64,000 nucleotides of DNA. It comes from Paralichthys olivaceus (taxonomy: Eukaryota > Chordata > Actinopteri > Pleuronectiformes > Paralichthyidae). The notes beneath the pieces were generated by a model. It was not told where the DNA came from. It did no database searches and saw only the letters and a list, made by a program, of their open reading frames with translations. The stretch is taken from NCBI RefSeq assembly GCF_024713975.1, contig NC_091109.1:18879760-18943759 (forward strand). Reading direction: 5' to 3'. Shown here one piece after another: positions 1 through 11,836 of the stretch. Every line of letters begins with the position of its first letter. The stretch's first letter is position 1. Both the position numbers and the translations under genes were made by a program.

Positions 1-192
1 CAGTCTGACCTCTGACCTCTGACCTTTTTATTTCTTTATCATGCATCTGTGGGGACTCTGCAGTGAAGGATCATCAGAAACAGCTGATTGTGTTTTTATA
101 CTAAATCTCAAACCTGGAAAATATGACTGTCGCTTCTGGTGCCAACAAAATAAAACGTAGATAGATAACCTGTGTGTAATCTGTTTCACCAG

Positions 193-808
193 ACGCCTGG
201 CGAAGTCCACCCTGCTGCTGATCCCTCTGTTCGGGGTGAACTACATGGTGTTCGTCTACCTGATGGAGCCTCCGAACAAAAACATGAACCGCATCAAGAT
301 CTTCTTCGACCTCGGCCTCGGATCCTTCCAGGTAGCATGTGTCGCGTTTCTGTTTTTATCACATTTTGCTCTGAAGGAGAATACTGTTCAGGAAGTTTAT
401 TCAATGGATAAAACAAAGGGAAGTAAAATGAATGTAGGCGTCAACGTGCTGAACGTGTCACGATGCTGGTTTTAAATCTGAAATCGTTGTGCACTCGTGT
501 GTTTCAGGGTCTAATCGTGGCCGTCTTGTACTGTTTCCTCAACAGCGAGGTGAGTCTCCACACGTCGACACATTATTCCCATGATTCTCTGTCTCACTGA
601 CTTTTTATCTCAACTTTGCTTTGCGTGCGATCAGGTCCAGGGGGAGCTGAGGAGGACGTGGAGGGGGTTATCCCTCAAGCACTGCGTGGGGCGGGACTAC
701 AGGCCGCACGCCGCAGCGGTCGGCCGAAACGGCAAAGAGAGCTCCGCCCAGTTCCCCAGGAACTCCCGCGCTCCGTCCATCTTGCAGACCGAGACCACCA
801 TGCTCTGA
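193..808 (+). CDS. vipr2: VIP/PACAP receptor 2 (class B GPCR), last three coding exons; 5' part lies outside the window
   Basis: This is the C-terminal part of a secretin-family receptor, a plasma-membrane receptor for VIP and PACAP that signals through Gs and cAMP. Three exons are visible: 193-331, 508-549 and 635-808. Each is flanked by AG and GT, the phases join, and the last ends in TGA at 806-808. The first encodes the end of TM6 (RLAKSTLLLIPLFGV), a divergent extracellular loop 3 and the start of TM7 (LGLGSFQ). The 42-nt exon gives the end of TM7 (GLIVAVLYCFLNSE), and the last gives helix 8 and the tail. The tail pattern GRDYR ... GRNGKE ... SILQTET matches the VIPR2 tail (RDYR, RNGSEG, FLQTET) better than VIPR1, secretin, GHRH or glucagon-family receptors. 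The assignment is by recalled family sequence. The window starts inside the preceding intron. Confidence 0.85.
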
Positions 809-3480
809 CCGTAGACTGCTGGACGTGGACTCGGGGTCTGGACAGTGAGGTCAATGCAGAAGTGCCTGAAACCTGTATTCTCTGGAGTGACCAGCAGAGG
901 GCGAGTCCACTAGTTTCAGAAAGACATTTCTATAGAGATTCATGTCTCGAGCTCTAGTTTCAAATCTTCTTCAATACAGTTGGTGTTTATTTCATCATCA
1001 TCGTCCATCTAGAGTCAAAAAGACCATGAAGCACTGAACACGTTGGGGCGCAGCGTGATTGACGGCTAGTACCGTCCAATGAGTGCAGGTAGGCACCCCC
1101 CCTCCAAATATGGTTACTTCTGGTTTGAGAAAAATCAAGATGTCAAAATGTCAAACTTCAAAACTGCAGCTCTCAAACCAACAGGTGGCGTCATGGCGTG
1201 TTGACACTCGACCGTGACGAGGGTCGGAGACGTCTTTTTGTTTTTGAGCTCTCAGAACTCATATTGAAGGTGACGCAGCACACACGGAGACTTTCATCGG
1301 TTGTTGCTGCTGCGACTGAACCTGCGACTCACAGACGTTTCTGAGGCGAAAGAGTTTTTCTCACAGTGTCTGTTCATCCTGGATCTTTTATCTTCAGTGT
1401 CTCTCAACACGTTTCAGATCCATCAGACTGTTCCTGCTGGAATCACACGAAGCAGAACATTTATTTTCCCTTTCAGATAATTTATGTATAATTTTTTATT
1501 CCAGCTAATATTCCTACATATTCTCAATCATTTAAAAATCTTCCTGACTCTCAGCTGAATGTATCTGTGGGTGTTGATAACTTGTCTTTTTAATGTCAAC
1601 AAACATTTTACATTTAACTTTTTATAATCTTTAAAACCAAGAGCATTTAACCCCAATGATTCAAAATAAGCTATTTAGAATTTATATATTAGAAATATGT
1701 TGTTTAATCACATGTATATCAAATGAATTAAATGGTGTGGTGGTGGAGAATCACTGATTTTAACAGTCATAAATCTTTTAGGGCCCGGGGAAGTAGAATA
1801 TATGCAAATCATTTTTTACTTGTGGCCAATTTAAATTGATTACCTCACTTGTTTTTATTTCAACCCAATGTTTTCTACATTTAAATCATTTTTACGAGTC
1901 TAAATACATCTTAAGTAAAAAAAGAAGATTCTATGGAACCTGTAAAAAACAGAGATGTTTAATCTCACGGCCGCTCAGACGCTCGAGGGAACGTATGCAG
2001 ATGACTGTAGCTCATGTGAGTCCTCAGAGTCTCTGTAGGTTTCACTATAATGTAAAATGATGATGTGTGAAATCCACTCATCACATGTTACACGTGCAGA
2101 GTACAGACACGGAACATCTTTATCAAAATGACTTGGTGTGACAGCAGCGTTCCAGGTTTACTTGCAGCCAAAAGAAGAAAACAATAAAAGTAAATATGGC
2201 CTTGTTCATTTTATATCTTTTTTTTTTCCCACAGCGTTAAGTACCATGATGTTGATTACTGTGCGTTGGTCCCTGAACCCAAAGGAGTCTGAGCATCACT
2301 GTCATTTAAAAGCTTTTGAATACAACTGTAAATGGGATTTTGTATATTTTAAAAGCTTTTATTGTGAAGGCTGAGTCATGTTTGTGTGTTCTTCAGAGAC
2401 TGAAATATAATTTTAATAATTTATTGGCACAATAATTAAAGTATTTCTGCAGCAAACAACTCATTTTAAACGTAGCTACAGACCTCTCCTAGTTTCTTAT
2501 TTATGTTTTCCTGGGCTGACAGTTCTCTCCAGTGTGTTTATCTGCACTTGACAGTTCACACTGACCCGTGCTGTCAGAGGTCAGAGGTCAATGAGGAAGC
2601 GAGCATCTTGTTCCACTGGTAAACAGAAGAGAACAAACTCCAGGGTGAAACCAATTTACTGGTGAGCGACTTTATCGGTTCTCCTGGGAGTGCTCGTATT
2701 TATTTTGCAAGAATAAGAAAAGTGAGAAAACCTGATTGGTGAAGAGGAAAATGGTAAAATATAAAAGAATGGCTTACAAGCACAATAACAACCCAGGGAG
2801 GGAAGTGTTTCTCTGGGGGTTGGAATGTAGAATGACGAGGCGCTCAGGTTAGTTTATCCATCTCTGTGTCAGGTTAAAAAGACATGAGTCAATATCTTAG
2901 GTCATGTTTGTCCAGCTTTGCCTCCTTTTTTTAACTCCTTTATCACCTTCACGAAAGAGAGGTTTTCTTTACCTGTGTATTTTAACAAGTTTTAAATGAT
3001 CTCAGTTTGTCATAGTTAGACGAGGCTGTTTATAAATCTGTGCAGTGTGTCTGCAGGGTCTGGGATCTGTTTTAACAGATTTGTAAAATATTACTTTAAA
3101 TTGGTTGAAGAAGTCCTCCAATCATTTACTTGAGTCTTGATATGATTGGGTGGAAAACAAAAGGAAAACAAGTCTGAACTAAACAATGTTTAATTTCTCA
3201 AGGTTGAGTCTGGTTCAGTCAAAAACACAGTGTAATCGGCGCTGAAGAGCCAAAGTACATTTAAAGTCCCGAAATTAAAAGTAAAATGGAGAAAAACTTG
3301 TACCATCGTCTGCTGATAATGTTGTTGTGGTTTCAGTTGGTAAAGATAAACTATGGAACTGGATTAAATTAATAAAGTGGGGCACGACATGACTTTATGA
3401 TATTTACAACATTTAATAAAATACCTATAATCTTTAAAATGTGTTTATTTTAATGAATTTTATTCAGTCACCTTCATCAG
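809..3480. other. vipr2 3' UTR followed by AT-rich intergenic DNA
   Basis: No further coding exon is supportable here. The vipr2 3' UTR must begin at 809. A plus-strand AATAAA at 2183-2188, followed by T-rich sequence, is a possible poly(A) signal and would give a 3' UTR of about 1.4 kb. Open frames at 1836-2060 and 2138-2374 show no family features. The sequence from about 2400 to 3480 is plain AT-rich DNA. Confidence 0.5.
891..904 (+). promoter_or_regulatory. CTCF-like motif in the vipr2 3' UTR
   Basis: The 14 bases CCAGCAGAGGGCGA fit the vertebrate CTCF core consensus CCASYAGRKGGCRS except at the last position. This is a motif match only; occupancy is unknown. Confidence 0.35.
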
Positions 3481-3485
3481 ATCTT

Positions 3486-4325
3486 ATTATAATATAATAT
3501 AATATAAAACAATATAATATAATATAATATAATATAAAACAATATAATATAATATAATATAAAACAATATAATATAATATGATATAATATAATATAATAT
3601 AATATAATATAATATAATATAATATAAAACAATATAATATAATATAATATAATATAAAACAATATAATATAATATAATATAATATAAAATAATATAATAT
3701 AAAACAATATAATATAATATAATATAAAATAATATACAACAATATAATATAAAACAATATAATATAATATAATATAAAACAATATAATATAATATAATAT
3801 AATATAATATAAAACAATATAAAACAATATAATATAATATAATATAATATAATATAATATAATATAATATAATATAATATAATATAAAACAATATAATAT
3901 AATATAATATAAAACAATATAATATAATATAATATAATATAAAACAATATAATATAATATAATATAAAACAATATAATATAATATAATATAATATAAAAT
4001 AATATAATATAAAACAATATAATATAATATAATATAATATAATATAATATAATATAAAACAATATAATATAATATAATATAAAACAATATAATATAATAT
4101 AATATAATATAATATAAAACAATATAAAACAATATAATATAATATAATATAATATAATATAATATAATATAATATAATATAATATAATATAAAATAATAT
4201 AATATAAAATAATATAATATAATATAATATAAAATAATATACAACAATATCATATAATATAATATAATATAATATAATATAATATAATATAATATAATAT
4301 AATATAATATAATATAATATAATAT
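3486..4325. repeat. AATAT-type pentanucleotide satellite, about 840 bp
   Basis: Nearly pure tandem AATAT (TATAA) units, interrupted at irregular intervals by AAAAC variants that create a higher-order pattern of roughly 20-40 bp. Rare ACAAC and GATAT variants occur near 3735, 3580 and 4240. All minus-strand frames stay open across the array because the units read as Tyr/Ile/Leu codons; those open frames are an artefact. Confidence 0.97.
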
Positions 4326-4329
4326 GCCA

Positions 4330-4446
4330 CACCTACAAAGTCTCTAATTGGACCAATGACAGACGTCACTTCAGAGCCGCCTCTCCATTGGCTGAAGTTC
4401 AGCGCTAACGCTACGTTAGCATCGCAGCTGTTTGTGGTGAACGCGG
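4330..4446 (+). promoter_or_regulatory. Promoter-like region and putative non-coding first exon
   Basis: Directly after the satellite the composition changes to a promoter-like one. There are two CCAAT-type boxes (ACCAATGAC at about 4351 and CCATTGGCTG at about 4385), a CRE-like GACGTCA at about 4362, and an inverted repeat GCTAACG/CGTTAGC at 4404-4420. A good splice donor, GCG|GTGAGT, follows at about 4446. It could be the first exon of the short transcript described at 5667-5900. This is inferred from motifs only. Confidence 0.35.
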
Positions 4447-4769
4447 TGAGTTAATATTTGTTTAAAATGAATTTTCCGCTCATTCGCGCGGATTAAACAT
4501 TAAACAACACGATCGTGAACGTGTTCAACATCTTCCCGAGTCACGTTCAAACTGCTCACTCCGTAAAATGTAGGAACAAAGCTCAAGATGCTAGCAGAGC
4601 GTTAGCTAATGTGGCTAAAAACGTTAGCTCGTAAGAAGCCTAGTTTAGCTAAGTTATGAACAAACGTACTGTTCGTTGACTTCCTGGTGTTTTAAGTCTT
4701 GAAAAGTGGTTTTAAATGTTTCTTTAATTTTATTTGAGAATGTGTGGTGGCTAATATTAATGATTATTA

Positions 4770-4900
4770 CCACTGTTAATGTTAATTAGCAGTACTTCTA
4801 TTAGTTTGGTCGTAGTTTTAATTGTAAGATAAAACTTTATTGATCCAGACACTGAATACATTGAGTTGTTGCAGCAGCGAGTCAGACTGAGGTAGACAAG
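4770..4900. mobile_element. LINE 3'-end fragment (degenerate)
   Basis: The stretch around 4826-4880 carries AAGATAAAACTTTATTGATCC followed by a GTTGCAGCAGC-type block. This resembles the 3' tail that L2-type LINEs leave throughout fish genomes. It resembles the better-preserved piece at 21530-21880. Boundaries are approximate. Confidence 0.4.
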
Positions 4901-5666
4901 AGAATTCAAAAGATAAAAAATAAAGTCAAAGATGCTGAGAATGCACATTGAATAACCCTTCACTGTCGTGGTTTGAGTAGAAATGTTATAAAGTGCAGTG
5001 GAACGGGATGATTGCACGAGCAAGTAGAAAAACAGTTTGCACATGAATATCAGGACATATTGTGACGACACTCATCAAAAAGTTCGTTACCATTAGAAAC
5101 AGTGTAAAGTTAGAGGCTCTCCGCAGGTTGTTCTACGTCACTGAGACCAGATTCCAGATGCCTGAGTGGAACAAACAAGTTGAACAAACGTTTCGTCTCA
5201 TTTTCTGCTCAGGAGAAACAAACCAATATTATTCATGGACTGACTGACGCATAATTACAAGTTTGAGAAATATTCAGAGAATAGAAACTCTTTTCATTTT
5301 CTACACTGGAAGTAGAAAATGGAGAACCTACAAACCACAGTGAATGTTTCAGTTCAGTTTTTGTTGTGTGCCCCGGCACCAGATGATACTAGTGCACCAT
5401 TGAAAAATTAAACAAAAAAATATATTACCTCCATCTGTGCTTTACAAAGTTAGAAGAGGCAGACAGATTTAAACGATCAGTTCACACAGACTGCCTTTTC
5501 TGTGGTGCAGCAGTTAAGCAGCTTTTTAAAAACCAACATAATCACTCGGAGGACAAGAAAATGGAGTTTTAAGTACTAAAAGATATTTTTAAATCCTGTG
5601 AAAAGATATAATATAATGTCTCATTATAATATGTTGTCCTACCCTGTGTGCATAGACACACTGAGA

Positions 5667-5900
5667 GCAGGGGGAGGAGGATGGACAGGATCCTCGTGGA
5701 CATTTCAAACTACAGAAGCTGACGAGTCTTTGGATATTTATCGGTAAGCGCATCACCTAAAATGTCCCAACCATTAACTGCATTGTCCACATGTCATGTT
5801 TCACTTTGGATTTTATCTGGATAAAACTGTGGCTCACAGGTTTTTTTTATAGGTTGTTGCTGTTGCAGAAATAAAGACAGAGAAGATACGAGCTCACAGG
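5667..5900 (+). ncRNA. Putative short spliced plus-strand transcript (exons 2 and 3)
   Basis: A well-formed internal exon lies at about 5667-5741. It has acceptor ...GAGAGCAG and donor ATCG|GTAAGC, and holds a 13-codon ATG frame (5680-5721) ending in TGA. A second acceptor (polypyrimidine run then TATAG at about 5852) is followed by a plus-strand AATAAA at about 5870. With the donor at 4446 this would make a three-exon polyadenylated RNA of a few hundred bases, convergent with the chemokine gene that follows. No family similarity is recognised. It may be a lncRNA, a micropeptide gene or chance splice sites. Confidence 0.25.
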
Positions 5901-6269
5901 CACAACATTTATTTCTGACCAATGTTTTCAATAGTTGCACAATTACAAACTTTTAAATCAATAAATAACCCTAAACAGTGAAATTTAATAAATTAATTTG
6001 TGCTCTTTATCAGTATAAACACATGACACTATTCATAATGTTGTTTACTGTAACTTGTAAATAAACCTTCTAATAAATACATGAATGCTTCTCTCAGCAC
6101 AATTCAATTAAACTAATAAATATTTTAACTCACCCAAACAAAAATAATTAAAAGAAACTAATAACTAACTAACTTTTTTAGACATTTTGTTTCTATCAGC
6201 GTCGATGCCAGAGTCGTTCTGGACAAAGGTCCTTGTCTTCTTCAGCAGGGGGGTGGAGGTGATGCCGTT

Positions 6270-7641
6270 CTACTCGTTGCTGCCTTCTATGAGGGTTTCA
6301 TCAGCAGGCGTCTCAGATGTGGAGAAGATGGAGGGGAGAGGAGCAGAGGAGGGAGCAGAGGAGGGAGCAGAGGAGGGAGAAGGGGAGGCACTGGATGTGA
6401 TGATGGAGAGGAGGGAGACTGTGGGTGTCGGAGTGGACTGAGCCCTTGCTTTCCTGTGAGAAAGAAAATAAAAAGGAGACTGTGAGGGTTTTGAACAAGA
6501 AATTGAATGAGTGAGGATAACGTGAGTAAAAGAACAACAATAAGATACTCACAAGAAATCAACAATCTTAGTTCGAACCCACGGAGCGTTGAGATAACTG
6601 CAGAAGTGACCAGACTTTGTATGAAAGCTGCAAGAATCACAAACAAATGCAACATTAGAACTTTTCGACCCAAGTTGAGCAACACGACGTTACTTTTGCT
6701 GAGCAACAGCTCAGTTGTTGGGCTCTGTGTCTGATCGACGACATGATTTTCATGTAGAGAAAAAGAAATGACTGTGTCATCCCACTGAACTGAAACACAA
6801 CTGAACGCTGGATATTACTCATGATCTCATGATCGGCTTCATGAACCAGAAGAGCTGCTGCTGTGACAAATCCACCAAACTCCGTTCAGAATTGTTCATA
6901 TTTTAAAAGTGTCCCGCTGAATATTGGAGATAAACACTGTTAATTTAAAGGTTCAGTGTGTAGAATTTTGTGATATCTAGTGTTGAAGTGTCATGTTGCA
7001 GCTGAACACCCCTCACCTCACCCTCTCCTTCCAAACATGAAAAAGATCCTGTGGTAGTCTTTAAAAGTTGTGTAGTTTGTTCAGTCTGGACTAATGTTAA
7101 AAAAAACCTGGCGGCCTCCGTGGAGAGGGTCCCCTCGATGTAAATATAAAGTATTTAAATATAAACGGCCTTTTCTGGGGTAAAGAAAACTACAATTCAT
7201 ACAATTTAGATGAAACTAGTGAAAAAATCATGAGGATTATTCTACATTAAATTTCTGCCAATAGATCCTTTCACCTAAATCTTATACACTGGACCCTTAA
7301 TTCTAAGTCTCAGTGTGAATCTTTTAATCTTTATAAAATCTCCTTATTGACGTGTTTTTACTTACATCACAGCCTTGACACATGGGGGGGCCACGTCCTG
7401 CACCAGGAATCCTGTGATCGGCTCAAGAATCGGCGTTTTGTCGACCGTCTTACAGCAGGTTGTCAGCTTCTGAGCTGAAGATGCATGAAAAAGATCAGCG
7501 TTATCACAGGAGGAAAAATCATCTGCAAGATTATAACTTGTCTCTTAAAAACTCAATCTTACCAGTCGATCCAGACTGAACCACAGCTACCAGGAGAATG
7601 GCGACCAGCGCACTTTTCACCAGGCTTCCAGAGTAGACCAT
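6270..7641 (-). CDS. CC chemokine with a Ser/Pro/Thr-rich C-terminal extension
   Basis: Complete secreted CC chemokine, 148 aa, in four exons on the minus strand: 7641-7563, 7474-7366, 6627-6553 and 6453-6270. All junctions are GT-AG and phases join. Residues 1-27 form a signal peptide with a Leu/Val/Ala core. The chemokine fold follows, with adjacent Cys33-Cys34, then Cys58 and Cys72. The family hallmark FCSYLNAPWV (about 71-80) precedes the C-terminal helix. Exon 4 extends the protein by about 60 residues of Ser, Pro, Thr and Ala, with a triplicated PSSA motif and no membrane segment; most CC chemokines stop near residue 95. Chemokines of this type recruit leukocytes through GPCRs. The exact orthologue in the teleost CCL scheme is not resolved. 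A minus-strand AATAAA at 5908-5913 is a likely poly(A) signal, and a weak TATA-like TTTAAGT lies near 7763. Confidence 0.85.
6946..7299. mobile_element. Palindromic MITE with terminal inverted repeats, in the chemokine gene
   Basis: An element of about 350 bp sits in intron 2 of the chemokine gene (between 6628 and 7365). Its left end reads AAGGTTCAGTGTGTAGAATT and its right end (7279-7298) is the near-perfect inverse of it, reading CTTATACACTGGACCCTT. Internal landmarks (TAAATATAAAGTATTTAAAT, GGCGGCCTCCGTGGAGAG, AACATGAAAAAGATCC) match a very common percomorph MITE family that I recall with the same ends. No coding capacity. Confidence 0.75.
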
Positions 7642-7799
7642 TTTTGATAAATAAGTGATTAGATTTATAAATACTGAACAAAGTAATTTATTTTGCTCTG
7701 TCTTCTCCTGTCCTCTCCAGAGATCTTGGTGAACTGACAGACGTCTGAAGACATCGGATACTTAAAGGGCTGAAAAAGCGGAAGCGGTTCGTTATCTTC

Positions 7800-10150
7800 C
7801 TTTTTTTCTTTTCGTTCTTTTTTTTCCATCGTCTTTTTTCTGAATGAATGATCAAAATGCGGGGGTTTCCACGAAATGACCGTCAGGAAGCACTTTCATC
7901 ATAAGGTTTCATTCGGAAAGTTAAGTCAAGGGTTTTCCAGTTGATCTGATAGCAGTGTTGTTGGTAATCTGTCTGTTTGAGTAGGAGTCAGGGGTTATAG
8001 GCATGTAACAACTTGTTCTATCTGTATGTTAAGTCTGACTCATTTCAAGGCCTCAGTCTGACCAAGAGCCAATTAAATCACGACAATTCAAACACACTAC
8101 AATATACGTCTTTTATACTCTTCTTCCTCCTCATGGTGTATTTTTCAGTAATTATGAAATAAATCTACACAATTAAATACGGGAAGTAATTCAAAGCATT
8201 GACTGTATATAAAGAGGATTGAGGACGCGTCTCCTTGATTCTCTTGTGCACTATTATTAGAACAATATGACATGACTGTAAAACACCTCAGAAGAGATGA
8301 CTTTTCTGAGACCGGACAGTGACATGCTCAAGAAAGGAAACAGGAAATGACAGGGGGATTACACCAGCGTAAAAGCAGAAGCTTCTGCGCCCAGAACTCT
8401 TTCAGTTTTTGTGTTCTCAGACGATCTAACTATAAACAAGTTAGTGAACATATGATCAAACCAAAGCTTCTCTATTCTTTCAGTTTTGCTGGAAACCAGA
8501 CTGCTGCTTCAGCACAGTCTGAGCTGAGGAGATTTTAACCAAGCGACTTGCAAAGAAGGTGCTTTAATATTTATGTTGTGTTTGGTGTAGGAAAGAGGAA
8601 GCGATCTTGTGTCACATGTACATGTCACCATCAATCATGCGGTCATTCTCAGTTGTCCAAGAACCACCTGAAATGACAGAAACCATCTTTGAGAAAAATG
8701 TTGTACTTTTAAGTTTTAGTTTTGTCCATGTCCCATCTGCTAACATGGAGGCCTATACTGGAGCCAGCCATCAGGGGGCGACCGAGACACTTTGGCTTCA
8801 CTTGTGGGAGCTGTCATGTCATCCATCTATGATTTAATGGGATCATATGATATATTTTTAAAATGTATTTCAGTGACGCAGCGGCCGGTCAGGACCTTTC
8901 TCTGTGGAGTTAGCATGATCGTATCTGTGTGAGTTTCCCCAAGGTGCTTTTCCTCCCACGATCAAAACGTGCAGGTTAGGGTCAAGTGGTGACTCTGATA
9001 ATTAAATAAACAGTCTTTGCTCGGTGCAGCCGCTACGGTGCCAAAGACCTCCTGGTCACTCGTGGCCTTTATCCGTCTCTCTGTCTGTGATGAAGTAGCA
9101 GCAGTTTAACTCCTCAAGATATTTCAGTTGTCGCTATCTTCTCTGTAGAATATATTAAGGCAGATGGTATTTGGTTGAACTAGGACTGCACAAGTTTGAG
9201 GATTACTAATCTGATAAATATTTGGGGCACAAAGTTGTGAATCAAATCATAAAAATGTATTTTTGTCTCTTAACCTCTAAGAATGAATTAGTTCAGTGAA
9301 ATTCGACAGCGTTCTGTGGTTCAAACAGTTTCAGTGAGAAACATTGGTTTCCTCTTCCTCTCACCATGTTTAATTCGAGGCATAGCAGAAACAGGCCGAG
9401 GAGATCGGTTTGCAGAAATTCAGATTAAATTCCCTTCTGAGGTTGTTGGTTTAAAATTTAAATAAACAAAACTTCCTTCCTGCTTTCCTTTTCCTCTTAT
9501 TGCATCACACCGGGTGTTTCGGACTGGGCTTCACACGCAGATTCAACAGTTTCTTCCAGTTTCCCACTAAAGGAAAAACTTAAAAAAGCCATATTAGATT
9601 TAACCTCTGTCTGAAACATATCTCTCTGGGAACCTTAGAATTGTGAAAGAGCTGTGGACAGAGGCGGAGTTGCATTCTTCTAATACTTACTTTGGAAATG
9701 ATGTGTGCATGTGTCATGTCACCTTTGACCCAACAAACATTTTTAGACCTCAGTCACAGTATAAGAAATCCCCAACTTAGTAGTTTGCTCTGCAATTTTT
9801 ATTTTTAATATAGCTTATAGTTGGATAATTTTTTTTTATTTCTATAGTTAACTTCTAGTTTTATATAGTTTTTGTATAGATGATTAGCACGGGTTAACTT
9901 AAATATATATATTAAATATAGAACACAGTTCTATATTTAATATTCCTGCACATTTTTAATTCCTCTGTATATATTGAAATCCTATACAAATGTTTAATTT
10001 CTCTGTAAAAGTTTAATTTTGCTTCAATTGTTTAATTTAATTTAATTTAATTTCCTTAATTCCTCCGTACACATTTACATTTACATTCATCTTAGGCTAA
10101 TTTCTGCGTATGGTGACTGTGTTATAAGTTAACTCTAACGCACAAGTCAA
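7800..10150. other. Intergenic region upstream of the first chemokine gene
   Basis: No exon with coding support was found on either strand. Open frames at 8347-8538 and 8607-8837 have no family features. The block at about 8740-8850 (GCCATCAGGGGGCGACCGAG) looks like part of an interspersed fish repeat also seen near 14450, 19110 and 45840. From 9780 to 10100 the sequence is AT-rich with TAATTT-type short repeats. Confidence 0.5.
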
Positions 10151-10154
10151 GTCT

Positions 10155-10216
10155 AATGTATGTTCAATGTATGTTTCTGCCACTGGATGCTTAAATTTCC
10201 TCCGGGATTCATAAAG
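10155..10216 (+). mobile_element. Retroelement 3' tail leading into the TATC microsatellite
   Basis: CTGCCACTGGATGCTTAAAT, then TTTCCTCCGGGATTCATAAAGTATC, is the standard 3' end of a fish non-LTR retroelement. Its tail often grows into a TATC microsatellite, exactly as seen here. Confidence 0.5.
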
Positions 10217-10233
10217 TATCTATCCATCTATCC

Positions 10234-10320
<87 letters not shown>

Positions 10321-10321
10321 C

Positions 10322-10413
<92 letters not shown>
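10217..10413. repeat. TATC tetranucleotide microsatellite, about 49 units
   Basis: Nearly pure TATC repeats with a few TCCA variants at the left end and one at about 10320. The open frame reading Leu-Ser-Ile-Tyr across it is an artefact. Confidence 0.97.
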
Positions 10414-11691
10414 GTCAATGCAGTTCATAGCTGTGGGCAGTGTTTTACTCCTCACTCATCCATAAAGTTGTTACCATCCACACAGACAGACAGCCAGATG
10501 TCCAAGTTTCGTGATGATCTGTCCAGTCGTTAATCCTGCAAACTAACAGACGACAAAACAAAAACGCCTCGTTGGCAGATACAGGAGTTTTAATTACACT
10601 TCTCAGATAAATAATTAGTAATAACAAGAGTGATGAGCACAGATAGGAGGAGAAATGTCATTGTATGATGGAAACTGTGACTTCATGTTTTCCAATGGGC
10701 GGGGCTGAACAGTGTTTCCTTGAAACCTGTCAATTTCTTCATGCCCCCCTCCCCCCGCTGTCAGGTTCTAGTTATTTGACGATACAAGAAAAAGGAAGTA
10801 ACCTCAAGAAAAGACCTCATCATTCATCTGGGCAGACCGATGCTCTGTCATGCTCTGCTGGTCAGGATGTGGTGAGAAGATGGTCAGGGTTGATGCAAAA
10901 CACGTCTGCAGCACGCGGCCAGACACTTTACTGTACCGTCAACATTTTTCACACTCTTCACTGCGGATACGTGTCTGTCTCACGAAATCTAAATCCAGAA
11001 CACAGTTTATATGAAATAGAAATAAATAAAAAAACCTTGCTCGTCTTTATCAGCGCCCCCTCCCTCTTGACCTCGTGTCTGAATCAGTGAGTCACACACC
11101 AGCTCACATGTTTCCCATGAGTTACCATCCACCACTGATGACTGAGCTGAATTAGAACTAATTCATATTTAAATCTAAATGAATTAAGGTTTCTACAAGA
11201 ACGTGGTGGATTTAATCCCTCTTGGTTTTCTTCTCATAGAAACCAAAGCTTATGATCTTTTTCTTAGTTCATGTAACTTTGTTTTGAAAAGTGCTGCATA
11301 AATGAAGTTTATGTTTTTTTTCACGAGAAGAAACTTATTACAATAAAACTTATTATAAATCACATGATGGGTTTGAGTGGAAGTGTCTGTCATCAGATCA
11401 GTATTTGAATGTGCATCAGACGAACACAGAGAATCGTTATAAATGTTGAAATTAACCTAAATGTTTCACGACTCTTTGTCGCCCCCAGCAGGTCAAAATA
11501 AGGAATGACATTTCTGAGATGCTCAGAATCAGTAAAAACTATTTATTAACCACAATGACAATGAGACAATGAGGCAAAACTTCTATACTGTTTGAACTGA
11601 AAAAATAAGACTTGCATGTTTTCATTGTAAAGGTTTCACAGATTAGTTTCTGAGGTTGTGATTAATTTTAGTTTTTTTTTCTTCTCCGCAG

Positions 11692-11836
11692 GCCTGAAGA
11701 GCTTGTGACAGAGTGTTTGAATCCTGAATGTCTCTTCTGAAGTCGACTGAATAATTCTGAAGGTTTGCAACACACTAACTCAGTCGACACCATTCACGCC
11801 GTCCGTCTGTTCGGAGAAGAGCCGGAGAAAAGTCAG
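11692..11836 (+). ncRNA. Putative non-coding exon in unit A, antisense side of the chemokine gene
   Basis: A 145-nt block is bounded by a strong acceptor (long T run then CTTCTCCGCAG) and a strong donor (GTCAG|GTGAGT). All three frames contain stops, so it would be a UTR or lncRNA exon. The copy at 16363-16507 keeps the same length and both splice sites. Confidence 0.3.

Noticed and set aside
3464-4332. Three overlapping minus-strand open frames of 222-281 codons (Tyr/Ile/Leu only)
   Set aside because: They are translations of the AATAT satellite. The unit has no stop in these frames, and there is no protein signal.
10160-10465. 101-codon plus-strand frame with Leu-Ser-Ile-Tyr repeats
   Set aside because: Translation of the TATC microsatellite.
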